From assembly GCA_937995335.1 (NCBI GenBank), contig CALKIH010000047.1:77692-141691 (forward strand): a stretch of 64,000 bases of DNA, written 5' to 3'. This DNA is from UBA2357 sp002344625 (lineage in GTDB: Bacteria; Pseudomonadota; Gammaproteobacteria; Burkholderiales; Rhodocyclaceae). A model generated the notes under the pieces. The model worked only from the letters and a program-made list of their open reading frames with translations, made no database searches and was not told the DNA's origin. Within the stretch, counting starts at the first letter, position 1. The number at the start of each line of letters is the position of its first letter. The translations under genes were made by a program, and so were the position numbers. Of this stretch, positions 45,008-53,026 are shown piece after piece.

Positions 45008-45032
45008 AACGCGGCCGGCAGACAAAAATTCC
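45008..45032 (-). promoter_or_regulatory. ECF-type promoter GGAAT-N16-CGTT for the subtilase
   Basis: Minus strand: GGAAT at 45032-45028, 16 nt, CGTT at 45011-45008, continuing AT. It faces the S8 protease gene, leaving a leader of about 75 nt that contains the hairpin at 44962-44981. Confidence 0.75.
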
Positions 45033-45043
45033 GCATCCCGGCG

Positions 45044-45068
45044 GGAATACTTTCGCCCATTCGCCGTT
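45044..45068 (+). promoter_or_regulatory. ECF-type promoter GGAAT-N16-CGTT for the sigma factor (autoregulation)
   Basis: Plus strand: GGAAT 45044-45048, 16 nt, CGTT 45065-45068, continuing GT. It faces the sigma gene with a leader of only about 14 nt and lies 12 bp from the divergent copy. Confidence 0.75.
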
Positions 45069-45088
45069 GTTAGCATAAGAGACCCGCA

Positions 45089-45586
45089 ATGTCGATCGAC
45101 GACCCCCGCGCCGAACTGGTGAGTCTGCTCCCGCGACTGCGCCGGTTCGCCTACGGCCTGACCGGCAATGCGCAAGCCGCGGACGACCTGGTCCAGGCCG
45201 GCTGCCTGAAGGCGATCGAGCGCTGGCATCAGTGGCAGCCGGGCACGAGCCTGGCGAGCTGGATGTTCCGGATTCTGCAGACGACCTGGGTCGACGACTA
45301 TCGCGCCCACCAGCGTCACCAGACCGTGGCCGACAGCGAAACGCTCGACGCGCTGGCGGGTGAAGACGGCCGTATCGTGGTCGAGGCGCGCAGCGATGCG
45401 CGCGTGGTGCGCGAGGCAATCGCGCAGTTGCCGGAAGAACAACGGATGGTGTTGATGATGATCACGATCGACGGACTGTCTTACAGGGAAGCCGCGCAGG
45501 CACTCGGGGTTCCGGTCGGCACCGTCATGAGCCGGCTTGCGCGGGCACGCGGAAAACTTGCAGACACGATCGGCGTTGGAGACTGA
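45089..45586 (+). CDS. ECF-family RNA polymerase sigma factor
   Basis: A 165-residue group 4 sigma factor. Region 2 (about 10-75) has LRRFAYGLTGNAQAADDLVQ and TSLASWMFRILQTTWVDDYR, for -10 binding. Region 4 (about 112-155) has AIAQLPEEQRMVLMMITIDGLSYREAAQALGVPVGTVMSRLARAR, for the -35. The general look is close to EcfG-like ECFs, whose known -35/-10 (GGAAC-N16/17-CGTT) nearly equals the motif found four times here. The gene is followed after 1 bp by a probable anti-sigma gene and preceded by its own motif copy. No PhyR or NepR gene is in the window, so classic general-stress partner switching is not indicated. Confidence 0.93.
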   Translation: MSIDDPRAELVSLLPRLRRFAYGLTGNAQAADDLVQAGCLKAIERWHQWQPGTSLASWMFRILQTTWVDDYRAHQRHQTVADSETLDALAGEDGRIVVEARSDARVVREAIAQLPEEQRMVLMMITIDGLSYREAAQALGVPVGTVMSRLARARGKLADTIGVGD

Positions 45587-45587
45587 C

Positions 45588-46433
45588 ATGCAGATCGACG
45601 ATGAAACGCTGCTCGCCTATCTCGATGCCCAGTTGACCAACGACGCCGACTACGCGCATATCGAAAACGCGCTCACCGCCGACGCCGGATTGCGCCTGCG
45701 CCTTCGGCAACTGGTGGAAAGCGGCGTGCTCGCCCGCCAGGCATTCGCTGCCAAACTCGATGAACCCGTTCCGGCCGGACTGATCGCCGCGATCATCAAC
45801 GCGCCGTTGCCGGCGCCGGCCGAGCGCGGACGACCGGCGCCCGCCCGGGAACGTATCGCACCGACGTCACGCATCGCGGCATGGATTCGCGAACGCACGG
45901 GCGGCGCGGCGGCATTCGCTTCGGTGGCACTTCTTGCACTGGGAACGCTGTTCGGCTACTACCTGTTGCCGGCCTCGACCGATACCACCTCCGCCCCGGC
46001 ACCGATCGCGCGCCCGGGTGAGTTGGTGCTCGACGCCGCCCTGCTGGTCGCGCTCGAGACGGCGCCCAGCGGCCGCGCGCTGAACCTCGGCACTCGCGAG
46101 GTCGAACTGGTCGTGAGCTTCATGAATACCGCCGACCAATTCTGCCGCGAATTCGGCGTCGCACGGCGCGGCCAGGTCTCCCACACCGAACTGGGCATCG
46201 CCTGCCGCGAGGCGGAAGCGCGCTGGCGCGTGATCTTCGCGGCCTCGGAAGAAGGCGACCCGGCCGCCCCCGACGCCTACCGCACCGCCAGCGATCAACT
46301 GCACGAGGCGGCGAACGACTTTCTCGACGCTCAGGTCAAGGGCGAGCCGTTCGATCCGCTCAGCGAGCTGGTTCTCATCGGCAAGGGCTGGCCGCCGGCA
46401 TTCGGTGAGGCGCACGACCCGGCGGGCGAGTAA
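45588..46433 (+). CDS. probable membrane anti-sigma factor
   Basis: A 281-residue protein starting at ATG 45588, one base after the sigma stop. The N-terminal cytoplasmic part (MQIDDETLLAYLDAQLTNDADYAHIENALTAD) looks like the helical sigma-binding domain of anti-sigma factors without a zinc HxxxCxxC motif. A single transmembrane helix lies at about 106-127. The periplasmic part (130-281) has conserved-looking FCREFGVARRGQVSHTELGIACREAEARWRVIFAA with two Cys. By position and topology it should hold the sigma at the membrane and release it on an envelope signal; this is inference. Confidence 0.82.
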   Translation: MQIDDETLLAYLDAQLTNDADYAHIENALTADAGLRLRLRQLVESGVLARQAFAAKLDEPVPAGLIAAIINAPLPAPAERGRPAPARERIAPTSRIAAWIRERTGGAAAFASVALLALGTLFGYYLLPASTDTTSAPAPIARPGELVLDAALLVALETAPSGRALNLGTREVELVVSFMNTADQFCREFGVARRGQVSHTELGIACREAEARWRVIFAASEEGDPAAPDAYRTASDQLHEAANDFLDAQVKGEPFDPLSELVLIGKGWPPAFGEAHDPAGE

Positions 46434-46572
46434 GCACCGCGGGCACGCGGTCGGACGCATCGGGCCGGGCGCAGACAGGCGGACGATCATGGCCTATAAA
46501 GTCAGGACGGCAAGTTTTTCGCCCTCGCCCGACACCACACCCGGGCCGGCCTGTTTTCATGCGGAGGCAGTC

Positions 46573-46812
46573 ATGCAGACACCCGTACATGTATTCACGG
46601 ATTTGTTCGAGCAACTCGGTTTGCCCAGCGACGCCGAAGCGATCAAGCGCTTCATCGAAGCGAACCGCCCGCTGGCGCACGATCTTGCGCTCGCGGACGC
46701 GCCGTTCTGGAACCCCGGGCAGACCAGCTTCATCCGCGAAGAGCTGCAGCGGGATGCCGATTGGGCCGAACTGGTCGATCAGTTGGACGCGGCGCTCCGG
46801 CAGACCGGCTGA
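46573..46812 (+). CDS. DUF2789 protein
   Basis: A small cytoplasmic protein of 79 residues: MQTPVHVFTDLFEQLGLPSDAEAIKRFIEANRPL, then DAPFWNPGQTSFIREELQRDADWAELVDQLD, the full DUF2789 pattern. GGAGG 6 nt before the ATG is a strong ribosome site. Its function is unknown in the family. It follows the anti-sigma gene by 139 bp without any GGAAT-N16-CGTT motif that I can see, so it is probably separate from that regulon. Confidence 0.88.
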   Translation: MQTPVHVFTDLFEQLGLPSDAEAIKRFIEANRPLAHDLALADAPFWNPGQTSFIREELQRDADWAELVDQLDAALRQTG

Positions 46813-46910
46813 CGCGACACGCGCGGATGCCGCCGGCCATCCTGCGCAGACAGGACGACCGGGGCGCCGGCCTCGCCGCACCGTGCCCGGGGCGACGAAC
46901 ACCACCACGA

Positions 46911-47387
46911 CTATTCGCAGCTTGCCCGGCAATCTCCGGGCTGCGCACATTCGCCTTGCCCGAGCACCTCGCAAGCTGCCTTGGTGCGGTGGACGAGCCG
47001 GATGTCGTCGCCATAGCTGCAGGTGAGCAGCGTCAACGTCCCCTTGCGCTCGACCGTCATCCGGACCGGCCCGGCGGCCCGCACGGCCGCGGGCGCGGTG
47101 GCGCACGAGACGTAGCCGCTGAACGCGCCGTCGGCCGATTCCCACAGGGCGATATCCTTGACCTTGCGGTAGTTTTCGAAGCTTTCGCAGGTATCGCCGT
47201 CGCGGCCGTAAAGACGCGCGTTATCGCCGCAATAGCCAAGAAACGTGTACTCGAGCTCTTCGGCGGACGGACAGACCGCGACCTGCCGCGCCTCCGCGAT
47301 GTCCGGACAGGCCAGCCCGGCGCCGGATGCCGATGTCGCGACGAGACCGCAGAGCGCGATTGCCAGGGGGATCGAACGTATACGCAT
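46911..47387 (-). CDS. hypothetical secreted cysteine-rich protein
   Basis: A 158-residue protein from ATG 47387 (GAGG 9 nt upstream). Signal MRIRSIPLAIALCGLVATSASG, mature start AGLACPDIAEARQVAVCPSAEELEYTF. It has about ten Cys, suggesting disulphides (CGDN, DTCES, VSCAT, LTCSYGDD, CEVLGQGECAQPGDCRASC). Central GYVSCATAPAAVRAAGPVRMTVERKGTLTLLTCSYG looks like a small beta domain. I do not recognise a family. It lies 10 bp after a small membrane protein gene and is probably in its operon. Confidence 0.72.
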   Translation of the reverse strand: MRIRSIPLAIALCGLVATSASGAGLACPDIAEARQVAVCPSAEELEYTFLGYCGDNARLYGRDGDTCESFENYRKVKDIALWESADGAFSGYVSCATAPAAVRAAGPVRMTVERKGTLTLLTCSYGDDIRLVHRTKAACEVLGQGECAQPGDCRASCE

Positions 47388-47397
47388 GATCCGCACC

Positions 47398-47562
47398 TCA
47401 GGACGCGCGCTTCGCGTCGTGCTCGGCCCGGACGGCCGACGCGGCATCGTCGAACCTTGCCTGCTCGGCTTCGAAACGCCTCACCGTGTTGCGGTAGCCG
47501 CGCATCCCGAACACCGCTATGCCGATCAGCACGGCAATGAAAACGACAAGTTTGATCATCAT
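47398..47562 (-). CDS. small single-pass membrane protein
   Basis: A 54-residue protein starting at 47562 (MMIKLVVFIAVLIGIAVFGMRGYRNTVRRFEAEQARFDD). One transmembrane helix at about 3-20, then a basic stretch and an Ala/Glu-rich helix. Either of two adjacent ATGs may be used. It is 10 bp upstream of the secreted cysteine-rich protein gene. No family recognised; a membrane adaptor or small envelope protein is possible. Confidence 0.6.
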   Translation of the reverse strand: MMIKLVVFIAVLIGIAVFGMRGYRNTVRRFEAEQARFDDAASAVRAEHDAKRAS

Positions 47563-47721
47563 GCGAAAGACTCCCCAGGCTGAAATCGAGGCATATGCCA
47601 CCGGCCGATGCACCCGTTCGGGCAGGCGCCGCTGCGCGCGGGCATGCCGTCGGAAGGCAGTGTGGAGGTCTACGGCCCGGGTGTAATTGATCCCGGTCAG
47701 GTCTGACGGGCGACGGCCTGG

Positions 47722-49206
47722 CTACCGGCGCGCGGCCATGATCGCGGTGATCCGCGACCAGTCGAGATGGCGTTCGATCGCATCGGCGAGGCGGTCGAGG
47801 TCGGCTTGCCGGCGCGCGGCGGGATCGACCCGGACCGCATCTTCCGCGCCCGCCCACCCCAGGACGGCCTGCAGCGCTTCCGGTGTGTCGAGCACGCCGT
47901 GAACATAGGTTCCGGCGATCTGGCCGTCGCCCGACACCGCGCCGTCGAACCGGCCATCGGCCAGTCGCACGAACGCCCGCGCGAGGTCGGGCCCGGTGCT
48001 GACGCCCATGTGGATTTCGTAGCCGCGTACCTGCGCACCGCCCTGCACGAGCATGCCCTCGACGTTTTCGAGGCGCTTGTCGCGCGTCAGCACGGTCTCG
48101 ATGTCCAACCAGCCGAGTCCCTCGCCCCGGCCCGCCGCACCCTCGACGCCGTGCGGGTCGTCGATGCCGCGCCCGAGCATCTGAAACCCGCCGCATATCC
48201 CGAGGATCCTGCCGCCATAGCGCAGATGGCGGGCCAGGTAATCGCGCCAGCCGTGCGCATGCAACCACGCGAGGTCCGCCCGCACACTTTTCGAACCGGG
48301 CATGACCACGAGGTCGGCCGGCGGTATCGCCTGGCCCGGGCCGACCCAGCGAAAATCGACCTCGGGATGCAGGCGCAGCGGATCGAGGTCGGTATGGTTC
48401 GAGATGCGCGGATAAGCGGGCGCCACGGCCGCCAGCTTGGCGGCCTGCTTGTCGACCCGCGCGTGGCCGAGCGCATCCTCGGCGTCGAGAAACAAGCCCT
48501 GCAGATAGGGCAGGACGCCCAGCACCGGCTTGCCAGTGCGGGCCTCGAGCCAGTCCAGCCCCGGCTGCAGCAGCGCGATGTCGCCGCGAAAGCGGTTGAT
48601 CACGAAGCCCTTGACACGCGCCTGCTCCGAAAGCGACAGCAGCGCCAGCGTACCGACGAGATGGGCGAACACCCCCCCTTTGTCGATGTCGGCGACGATG
48701 ATCACCGGCACGTCGGCCCGCTCGGCGAACCCCATGTTGGCGATGTCGCGATCGCGCAGGTTGATCTCGGCCGGGCTGCCGGCCCCCTCGACCAGCACGC
48801 AATCGTAGGCCGCTACCAAGCGGTGCCACGATGCCATCACCGCGGTCATCGCAATCGGCTTGTAGTGGTGGTAATCGGCGGCCGACAGGTTGGCGACCAC
48901 CTTGCCGTGAATGATCACCTGCGCGCCGATGTCGGTGGAGGGCTTCAGCAACACCGGATTGAAATCGGTGTGGGGCGCCACCCCCGCGGCAATGGCCTGC
49001 AGCGCCTGCGCCCGCCCGATCTCGCCGCCATCCGCGGTCACGGCCGAGTTCAGCGCCATGTTCTGCGGCTTGAACGGCGCCACCTTCAGCCCGCGGCGCG
49101 ACAATACGCGTGCGAAGCCCGCGACCAGCGTGCTCTTGCCCGCATCGGAAGTCGTCCCCTGCACCATCAGGGCATCGGCTGTGCGCATCGCGTAGAATCC
49201 CGGCAT
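47722..49206 (-). CDS. cobQ: cobyric acid synthase CobQ/CbiP
   Basis: A glutamine-dependent amidotransferase of about 490 residues that amidates adenosylcobyrinic acid a,c-diamide to adenosylcobyric acid. MVQGTTSDAGKSTLVAGFARVL is the N-terminal ATP loop, FKPQNMALNSAVTADGGEIGRAQALQA the substrate region, and the C-terminal class I glutaminase has GICGGFQMLGRGI (nucleophile Cys), VRGYEIHMG and GTYVHGVLD. Start may be ATG 49206 or 49188. It is divergent from the BtuF-like gene with about 50 bp between, a pairing that makes sense for B12 salvage. No other cob genes are near, and I see no cobalamin riboswitch. Confidence 0.93.
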   Translation of the reverse strand: MPGFYAMRTADALMVQGTTSDAGKSTLVAGFARVLSRRGLKVAPFKPQNMALNSAVTADGGEIGRAQALQAIAAGVAPHTDFNPVLLKPSTDIGAQVIIHGKVVANLSAADYHHYKPIAMTAVMASWHRLVAAYDCVLVEGAGSPAEINLRDRDIANMGFAERADVPVIIVADIDKGGVFAHLVGTLALLSLSEQARVKGFVINRFRGDIALLQPGLDWLEARTGKPVLGVLPYLQGLFLDAEDALGHARVDKQAAKLAAVAPAYPRISNHTDLDPLRLHPEVDFRWVGPGQAIPPADLVVMPGSKSVRADLAWLHAHGWRDYLARHLRYGGRILGICGGFQMLGRGIDDPHGVEGAAGRGEGLGWLDIETVLTRDKRLENVEGMLVQGGAQVRGYEIHMGVSTGPDLARAFVRLADGRFDGAVSGDGQIAGTYVHGVLDTPEALQAVLGWAGAEDAVRVDPAARRQADLDRLADAIERHLDWSRITAIMAARR

Positions 49207-49257
49207 CGAATCGAAGCCGGTGATTATCGCCGATTCCGCGCACGGACCCGCCATACC

Positions 49258-50172
49258 ATGAACATGAACATGCCGCAGGCAATCCTCGCCGCCATCGCCT
49301 CAGCGGTGATCGCCCTACCGGCCGGCGCCGAAATCCTGATCGAAGACGACGTCGGGCGCGAGATCCGCCTTGCCGAGCCCGCGCGCCGCATCGTGAGCCT
49401 CGCACCGCATGTCACCGAATTGCTGTTCGCGGCCGGCGCCGGCGACCGGATCGTCGGCGTCGTCGCCTACAGCAACTACCCGGAGGCGGCGACCCAGATC
49501 ACCCACGTCGGGTCCTACAACAACGTCGACCTCGAGGCGATCGCCACGCTCGCACCCGACCTGATCGTCGCGTGGCAAAGCGGCAACCCGGAAGCCCATC
49601 TGGACAAGCTCGAAGCACTGGGCATCCCGGTGTTCTTCAACGAGCCGCGCAGCCTTGGCGATGTGGCCGACAGCGTCGAGGCCCTGGGCCGGATCGCCGG
49701 CACCGAGGCGGTCGCGTCGGCGGCGGCCAGCGCCTTTCGCGCCCGGCATGCCGATCTCGAGGCGCGCTTCGGCGGGCGCGCCAAGGTCAGGATGTTCTAC
49801 CAGATCTGGGACCAGCCGCTGATGACGGTGAACGACAAGCACCTGATTTCGGACGTGATCCGGCTGTGCGGCGGCGAGAATGTGTTCGCCACGCTGAGCG
49901 CGCTCGCGCCGCGCATCGGGGTGGAAAGCGTGCTCGCGGCCGACCCCGAAGCGATCGTCGCGAGCGGCATGGGTGCGTCCCGCCCGGAGTGGCTCGACCA
50001 GTGGCGGCGCTGGCCCGAACTCGCCGCAAACCGCCACGACAACCTGTTCTTCGTGCATCCCGACCTGATCCAGCGCCATACGCCGCGGATTCTCGATGGC
50101 GCCGAGCAGGTGTGCGGCTTTCTCGAGCGCGCACGCGAACGCCGCCAGCCCGCACCGCCCGGCGGGCGGTGA
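49258..50172 (+). CDS. cobalamin-binding periplasmic protein, BtuF-like
   Basis: A 304-residue ABC substrate-binding protein from ATG 49258. Signal AILAAIASAVIALPAGAE, then the class III fold: ARRIVSLAPHVTELLFAAGAGDRIVGVVAYSNYP, LEAIATLAPDLIVAWQSGNP, ALGIPVFFNEPRSLGDVA, YQIWDQPLMTVNDKHLISDVIRLCGGENVF. This matches BtuF and related cobalamin-binding proteins better than haem or siderophore binders. It would deliver B12 or cobinamide to an inner-membrane ABC importer, not encoded here. Divergence from cobQ supports the B12 link. Confidence 0.87.
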   Translation: MNMNMPQAILAAIASAVIALPAGAEILIEDDVGREIRLAEPARRIVSLAPHVTELLFAAGAGDRIVGVVAYSNYPEAATQITHVGSYNNVDLEAIATLAPDLIVAWQSGNPEAHLDKLEALGIPVFFNEPRSLGDVADSVEALGRIAGTEAVASAAASAFRARHADLEARFGGRAKVRMFYQIWDQPLMTVNDKHLISDVIRLCGGENVFATLSALAPRIGVESVLAADPEAIVASGMGASRPEWLDQWRRWPELAANRHDNLFFVHPDLIQRHTPRILDGAEQVCGFLERARERRQPAPPGGR

Positions 50173-50185
50173 AGCGGCGGCGCGC

Positions 50186-52510
50186 TCAGTGGCGGCTCTG
50201 GATCTCTTCGATATAGCCGATCATGCCGGTGCGGATGTTGGCGGCGTTGCCCTCGTCGGTGTCGATGTGCATCGCCAGCCGGAACGCCGGATTCACGCGC
50301 ACCACCACGTCGCCGAAAATCAGTTCGCGTTCGCCCTTGACGCGCACCCGCACCACGTAGTTGTCGCGCACCCTGAAACGCTGCGCATCTTCCGGCGCCA
50401 TGTGGATGTGGCGCTGCGCGCAGATCACTCCGCGCTCGATGGTGGTACTGCCGTAGGGGCCCTCCAGGGTGACGCCGGGGGTGTTGGCGAGATCGCCTGA
50501 CTGACGGATCGGCGGCTGGATGCCGACCTTGAACTGCTCGGTCATCGCGATCTCGACCTGGGTCTCCTTGCGGGTCGGCCCAAGCACGCGCACGTTGGCG
50601 ATCCGCCCCTTGGGGCCGACCAGGTGCACTTTCTCGGCACAGGCGAACTGGCCGGGCTGCGACAGCTCATGCTCGGGCGTCAGCTGGTACCCGGGCCCGA
50701 ACAGCTTGTCGACATCGGCTTGCGACAGATGCACATGGTGAGCCGAAATCTCGATCGGAATCGGCGCCTCGGCCTGTTCTTCCTTCATCGCCGCGATCAA
50801 CTCGTTGCGCTCGATCGCGCGCAGGGCCTCCCACGCCACCAGGCGTTCGTCGTCGTTGGCGATCACCAGGATCGTCACCGGTGAATCGTCGGTCGAGATG
50901 ACCTTGCAGCATCCGAGCTTGCCGAGATTACGGTTGCGTTCCTCGTCGAGCCGGATGCCCATGTAGCCCAGGCCCTGACAGGCCAGGCTGCGCACGGTCG
51001 CGCTGGTCTCGCCGATGTCGCCGGTGAAGGCCAGCACGTCGATGCCGCCCATCGCCGCGACATACGCGCCGATGTTCTTGCGCACCTGGTAGCAGAACGC
51101 CTTGTGCGCGAGCAACGCCCGATGATGGCCGTCGCTGGCCGCAGCCTCGATCTCGTGGATGTCGCTCGAAATACCCGAAATGCCTTTGAGGCCGCTCTCG
51201 GTGTTGATCAGCGTCGCCAGCGCATCCGGTGACAGGCCGTGATTCTGCAACAGGTGAATCATGACGGCCGGGTCGATGCTGCCCGAGCGGCTGGGCATGA
51301 TCAGGCCGTCGGTGGGCGTCATGCCCATCGTCGTGTCGACCGAACGGCCATGATCGATCGCGCACAGCGACGCCCCGATGCCCAGGTGGCACGAGACGAT
51401 CTCGAGCTCGCCGAGCGGACGCTTGAGCACCTCGGCCGCCTTGAGCGACACATAGCGGTGCGAAGTGCCATGAAAACCGTATCGACGGACGCCGTCCCGC
51501 TTGTAAAGATCGTAAGGCAGCCCGTAGAGATAGGCATAAGGCGGCAGGGTCTGGTGGAACGCGGTATCGAAGACGGCCACATGGGGCACGTCGGGCAAGC
51601 GCTGGATCGCCAGACGAATGCCTTCGACATTGATCGGATTGTGCAGCGGCGCGAATATCGCCAGGGCCTCGATGTCGGCAATCACGGTGGGCGTGATCAC
51701 CACCGCGCTGGCGAACTTGCTGCCGCCATGCACCACCCGGTGGCCGACCGCCGTGATGTCGTGCAGATGCAGTTCGAACGCCTCGCCCAGCAGACGGGTC
51801 GATTCCTGGATCACCGCAAACAGATCCCGCAGCGCAAACGCCGGCCGCTCGAGGCTGCGGGCGTGGGGACCGACGGATACGCTGACGCGCGCGACGTCCG
51901 GATCGGCGTTGTCGATCACGCCGTGGATATCCGAACCGAGATCGCGGGTGTCGTAGATGCCGAAGTGGATCTGGCTGATCCCGACGTTCAGGGCGACGAC
52001 CTTGCCGCGCACCGTGCTGCCGAGCGACAGTGCGTAGGGGTCGTCCGAACGCGCGAGCTTGCTGCGTTGCGCAACGGCCGGGTCGGCCGACATCGCGCGG
52101 GTCCGTTCCGCGAGCAGGCGCGACAGATACGCGACGGCCTTGGGCTTGGTCAGGATGGATTCGTGAAAGACCGCGGCCGGAATCAAGAGCACGAAACAAC
52201 GGGTGCCGGCGATGACATCCGCGGCGATGCGCTCGCCGGTCAGCAGCGACATCACGCCGAACACGTCTCCTTCGCCCAGCTGACTGATCACCGAGCGGGT
52301 ACCGGTGTTGTCGCTGACCGAAATCTCGGCCAGGCCGCTGATCACCACGCCGATGAATCGCCCTTCGTCGCCTGTTTCGAGGATCGCCTCGTTACCTTCG
52401 AAGGTGGCAAGCTGCGATCCGGCGACGATCTCGTCGACCTTGTCGGCCGGAAAATGCTCGAACAAGCGCACCCGTTCCAGAAAAAACTGCTTCAGATCTA
52501 CTTCACTCAT
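50186..52510 (-). CDS. fusion of cNMP-binding-like, acetate kinase-like and PduL phosphotransacylase domains
   Basis: A 774-residue three-domain protein from ATG 52510 (GGGAG upstream). Residues 1-125 have a CRP-like cNMP domain but lack the ribose-binding Glu (FGVMSLL for FGEL). Residues 170-575 are acetate/propionate kinase: Arg258 (GHRVVHGG), His290, Asp315 (VFDTAFHQ), His347 (RYGFHGTSH), Arg408 (SRSG) and Glu501 (GDIGET) are kept. The nucleotide loop NVGISQIH replaces the usual Ser, Ser and Lys with Ile, Gln and His, and HLGIGAS replaces an Asn. Residues 585-770 are a full PduL (AHHVHL, AQRHIHM zinc sites) that swaps acyl-phosphate and acyl-CoA. A channelled acyl-CoA/acyl-phosphate/acetate route or a sensor of acyl-phosphate are both possible. 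Confidence 0.9.
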   Translation of the reverse strand: MSEVDLKQFFLERVRLFEHFPADKVDEIVAGSQLATFEGNEAILETGDEGRFIGVVISGLAEISVSDNTGTRSVISQLGEGDVFGVMSLLTGERIAADVIAGTRCFVLLIPAAVFHESILTKPKAVAYLSRLLAERTRAMSADPAVAQRSKLARSDDPYALSLGSTVRGKVVALNVGISQIHFGIYDTRDLGSDIHGVIDNADPDVARVSVSVGPHARSLERPAFALRDLFAVIQESTRLLGEAFELHLHDITAVGHRVVHGGSKFASAVVITPTVIADIEALAIFAPLHNPINVEGIRLAIQRLPDVPHVAVFDTAFHQTLPPYAYLYGLPYDLYKRDGVRRYGFHGTSHRYVSLKAAEVLKRPLGELEIVSCHLGIGASLCAIDHGRSVDTTMGMTPTDGLIMPSRSGSIDPAVMIHLLQNHGLSPDALATLINTESGLKGISGISSDIHEIEAAASDGHHRALLAHKAFCYQVRKNIGAYVAAMGGIDVLAFTGDIGETSATVRSLACQGLGYMGIRLDEERNRNLGKLGCCKVISTDDSPVTILVIANDDERLVAWEALRAIERNELIAAMKEEQAEAPIPIEISAHHVHLSQADVDKLFGPGYQLTPEHELSQPGQFACAEKVHLVGPKGRIANVRVLGPTRKETQVEIAMTEQFKVGIQPPIRQSGDLANTPGVTLEGPYGSTTIERGVICAQRHIHMAPEDAQRFRVRDNYVVRVRVKGERELIFGDVVVRVNPAFRLAMHIDTDEGNAANIRTGMIGYIEEIQSRH

Positions 52511-52649
52511 ACCGGCTCCCGCGCGCATGCGCTGCATCACAAGACGGGAGACTAGCATTTTGCTGCATCGCACAAAAGCGCGGCGAGCGAAAAAGCAAAG
52601 TCCGAATCGCCCGTGCTCCAGCCAACCGGCGCCCCGGCGCCCAACCCGC

Positions 52650-52847
52650 TCACCCCGCTTCCCGATCCACCACCTTGGCGACGACCCGCCATGCGTACAT
52701 CAGTCCGGACTCGTTGAACTCCAGGCGGCTTTCCGTATCCCGCCACCAGACCCCGCCCCGTTGGTCACTGCCGAGGTAAGTCCAGCGACGCAACTCGCCG
52801 CTGCACAGCTCGATCTCGTACACTGCATTGATCACCAGCCGGTTCAT
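52650..52847 (-). CDS. small hypothetical protein
   Basis: A 65-residue protein, MNRLVINAVYEIELCSGELRRWTYLGSDQRGGVWWRDTES. GGGAGG 5 nt before the ATG is a strong ribosome site, which argues for a real gene. It is rich in Trp and charged residues, with no signal or membrane segment, and looks like a small beta domain. No family recognised. It stands alone between the fusion gene and the iron-uptake block. Confidence 0.7.
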   Translation of the reverse strand: MNRLVINAVYEIELCSGELRRWTYLGSDQRGGVWWRDTESRLEFNESGLMYAWRVVAKVVDREAG

Positions 52848-52993
52848 GTCGCCCCTCCCGCAAAGACATCCGCCACCCGACTCAGGCTACTACTACCCAT
52901 GGGTTTGGGGCGCCAAAAGCCGAAAGATCCGTCCCAATGAAGCGCTGTCGGGCCGTCGCGGCACGGTACCAGCGACACTTTATACGAGGTAAT

Positions 52994-53012
52994 ATTAACG
53001 ATTCTCATTCGC
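52994..53012. promoter_or_regulatory. candidate Fur box before the siderophore two-component system
   Basis: The 19 bp match 12 positions of the GATAATGATAATCATTATC consensus. On the other strand they read as GCGAATGAGAATCGTTAAT, close to Fur sites in related bacteria. The site ends 14 bp before the preferred GTG start. Confidence 0.5.
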
Positions 53013-53026
53013 TACACCCCAAAACC

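Noticed and set aside
44927..45589. Upstream extension of the S8 protease frame by 221 codons
   Set aside because: It is antisense to the sigma factor gene and crosses both ECF promoters. ATG 44926 with a GGAGG site gives a proper N-terminus.
47767..49257. Upstream extension of the BtuF-like frame by 497 codons
   Set aside because: Antisense to cobQ. The signal peptide starts at ATG 49258.
49207..49257. Possible cobalamin riboswitch between cobQ and the BtuF-like gene
   Set aside because: The gap is about 50 bp, far too short, and no B12-box sequence is seen.
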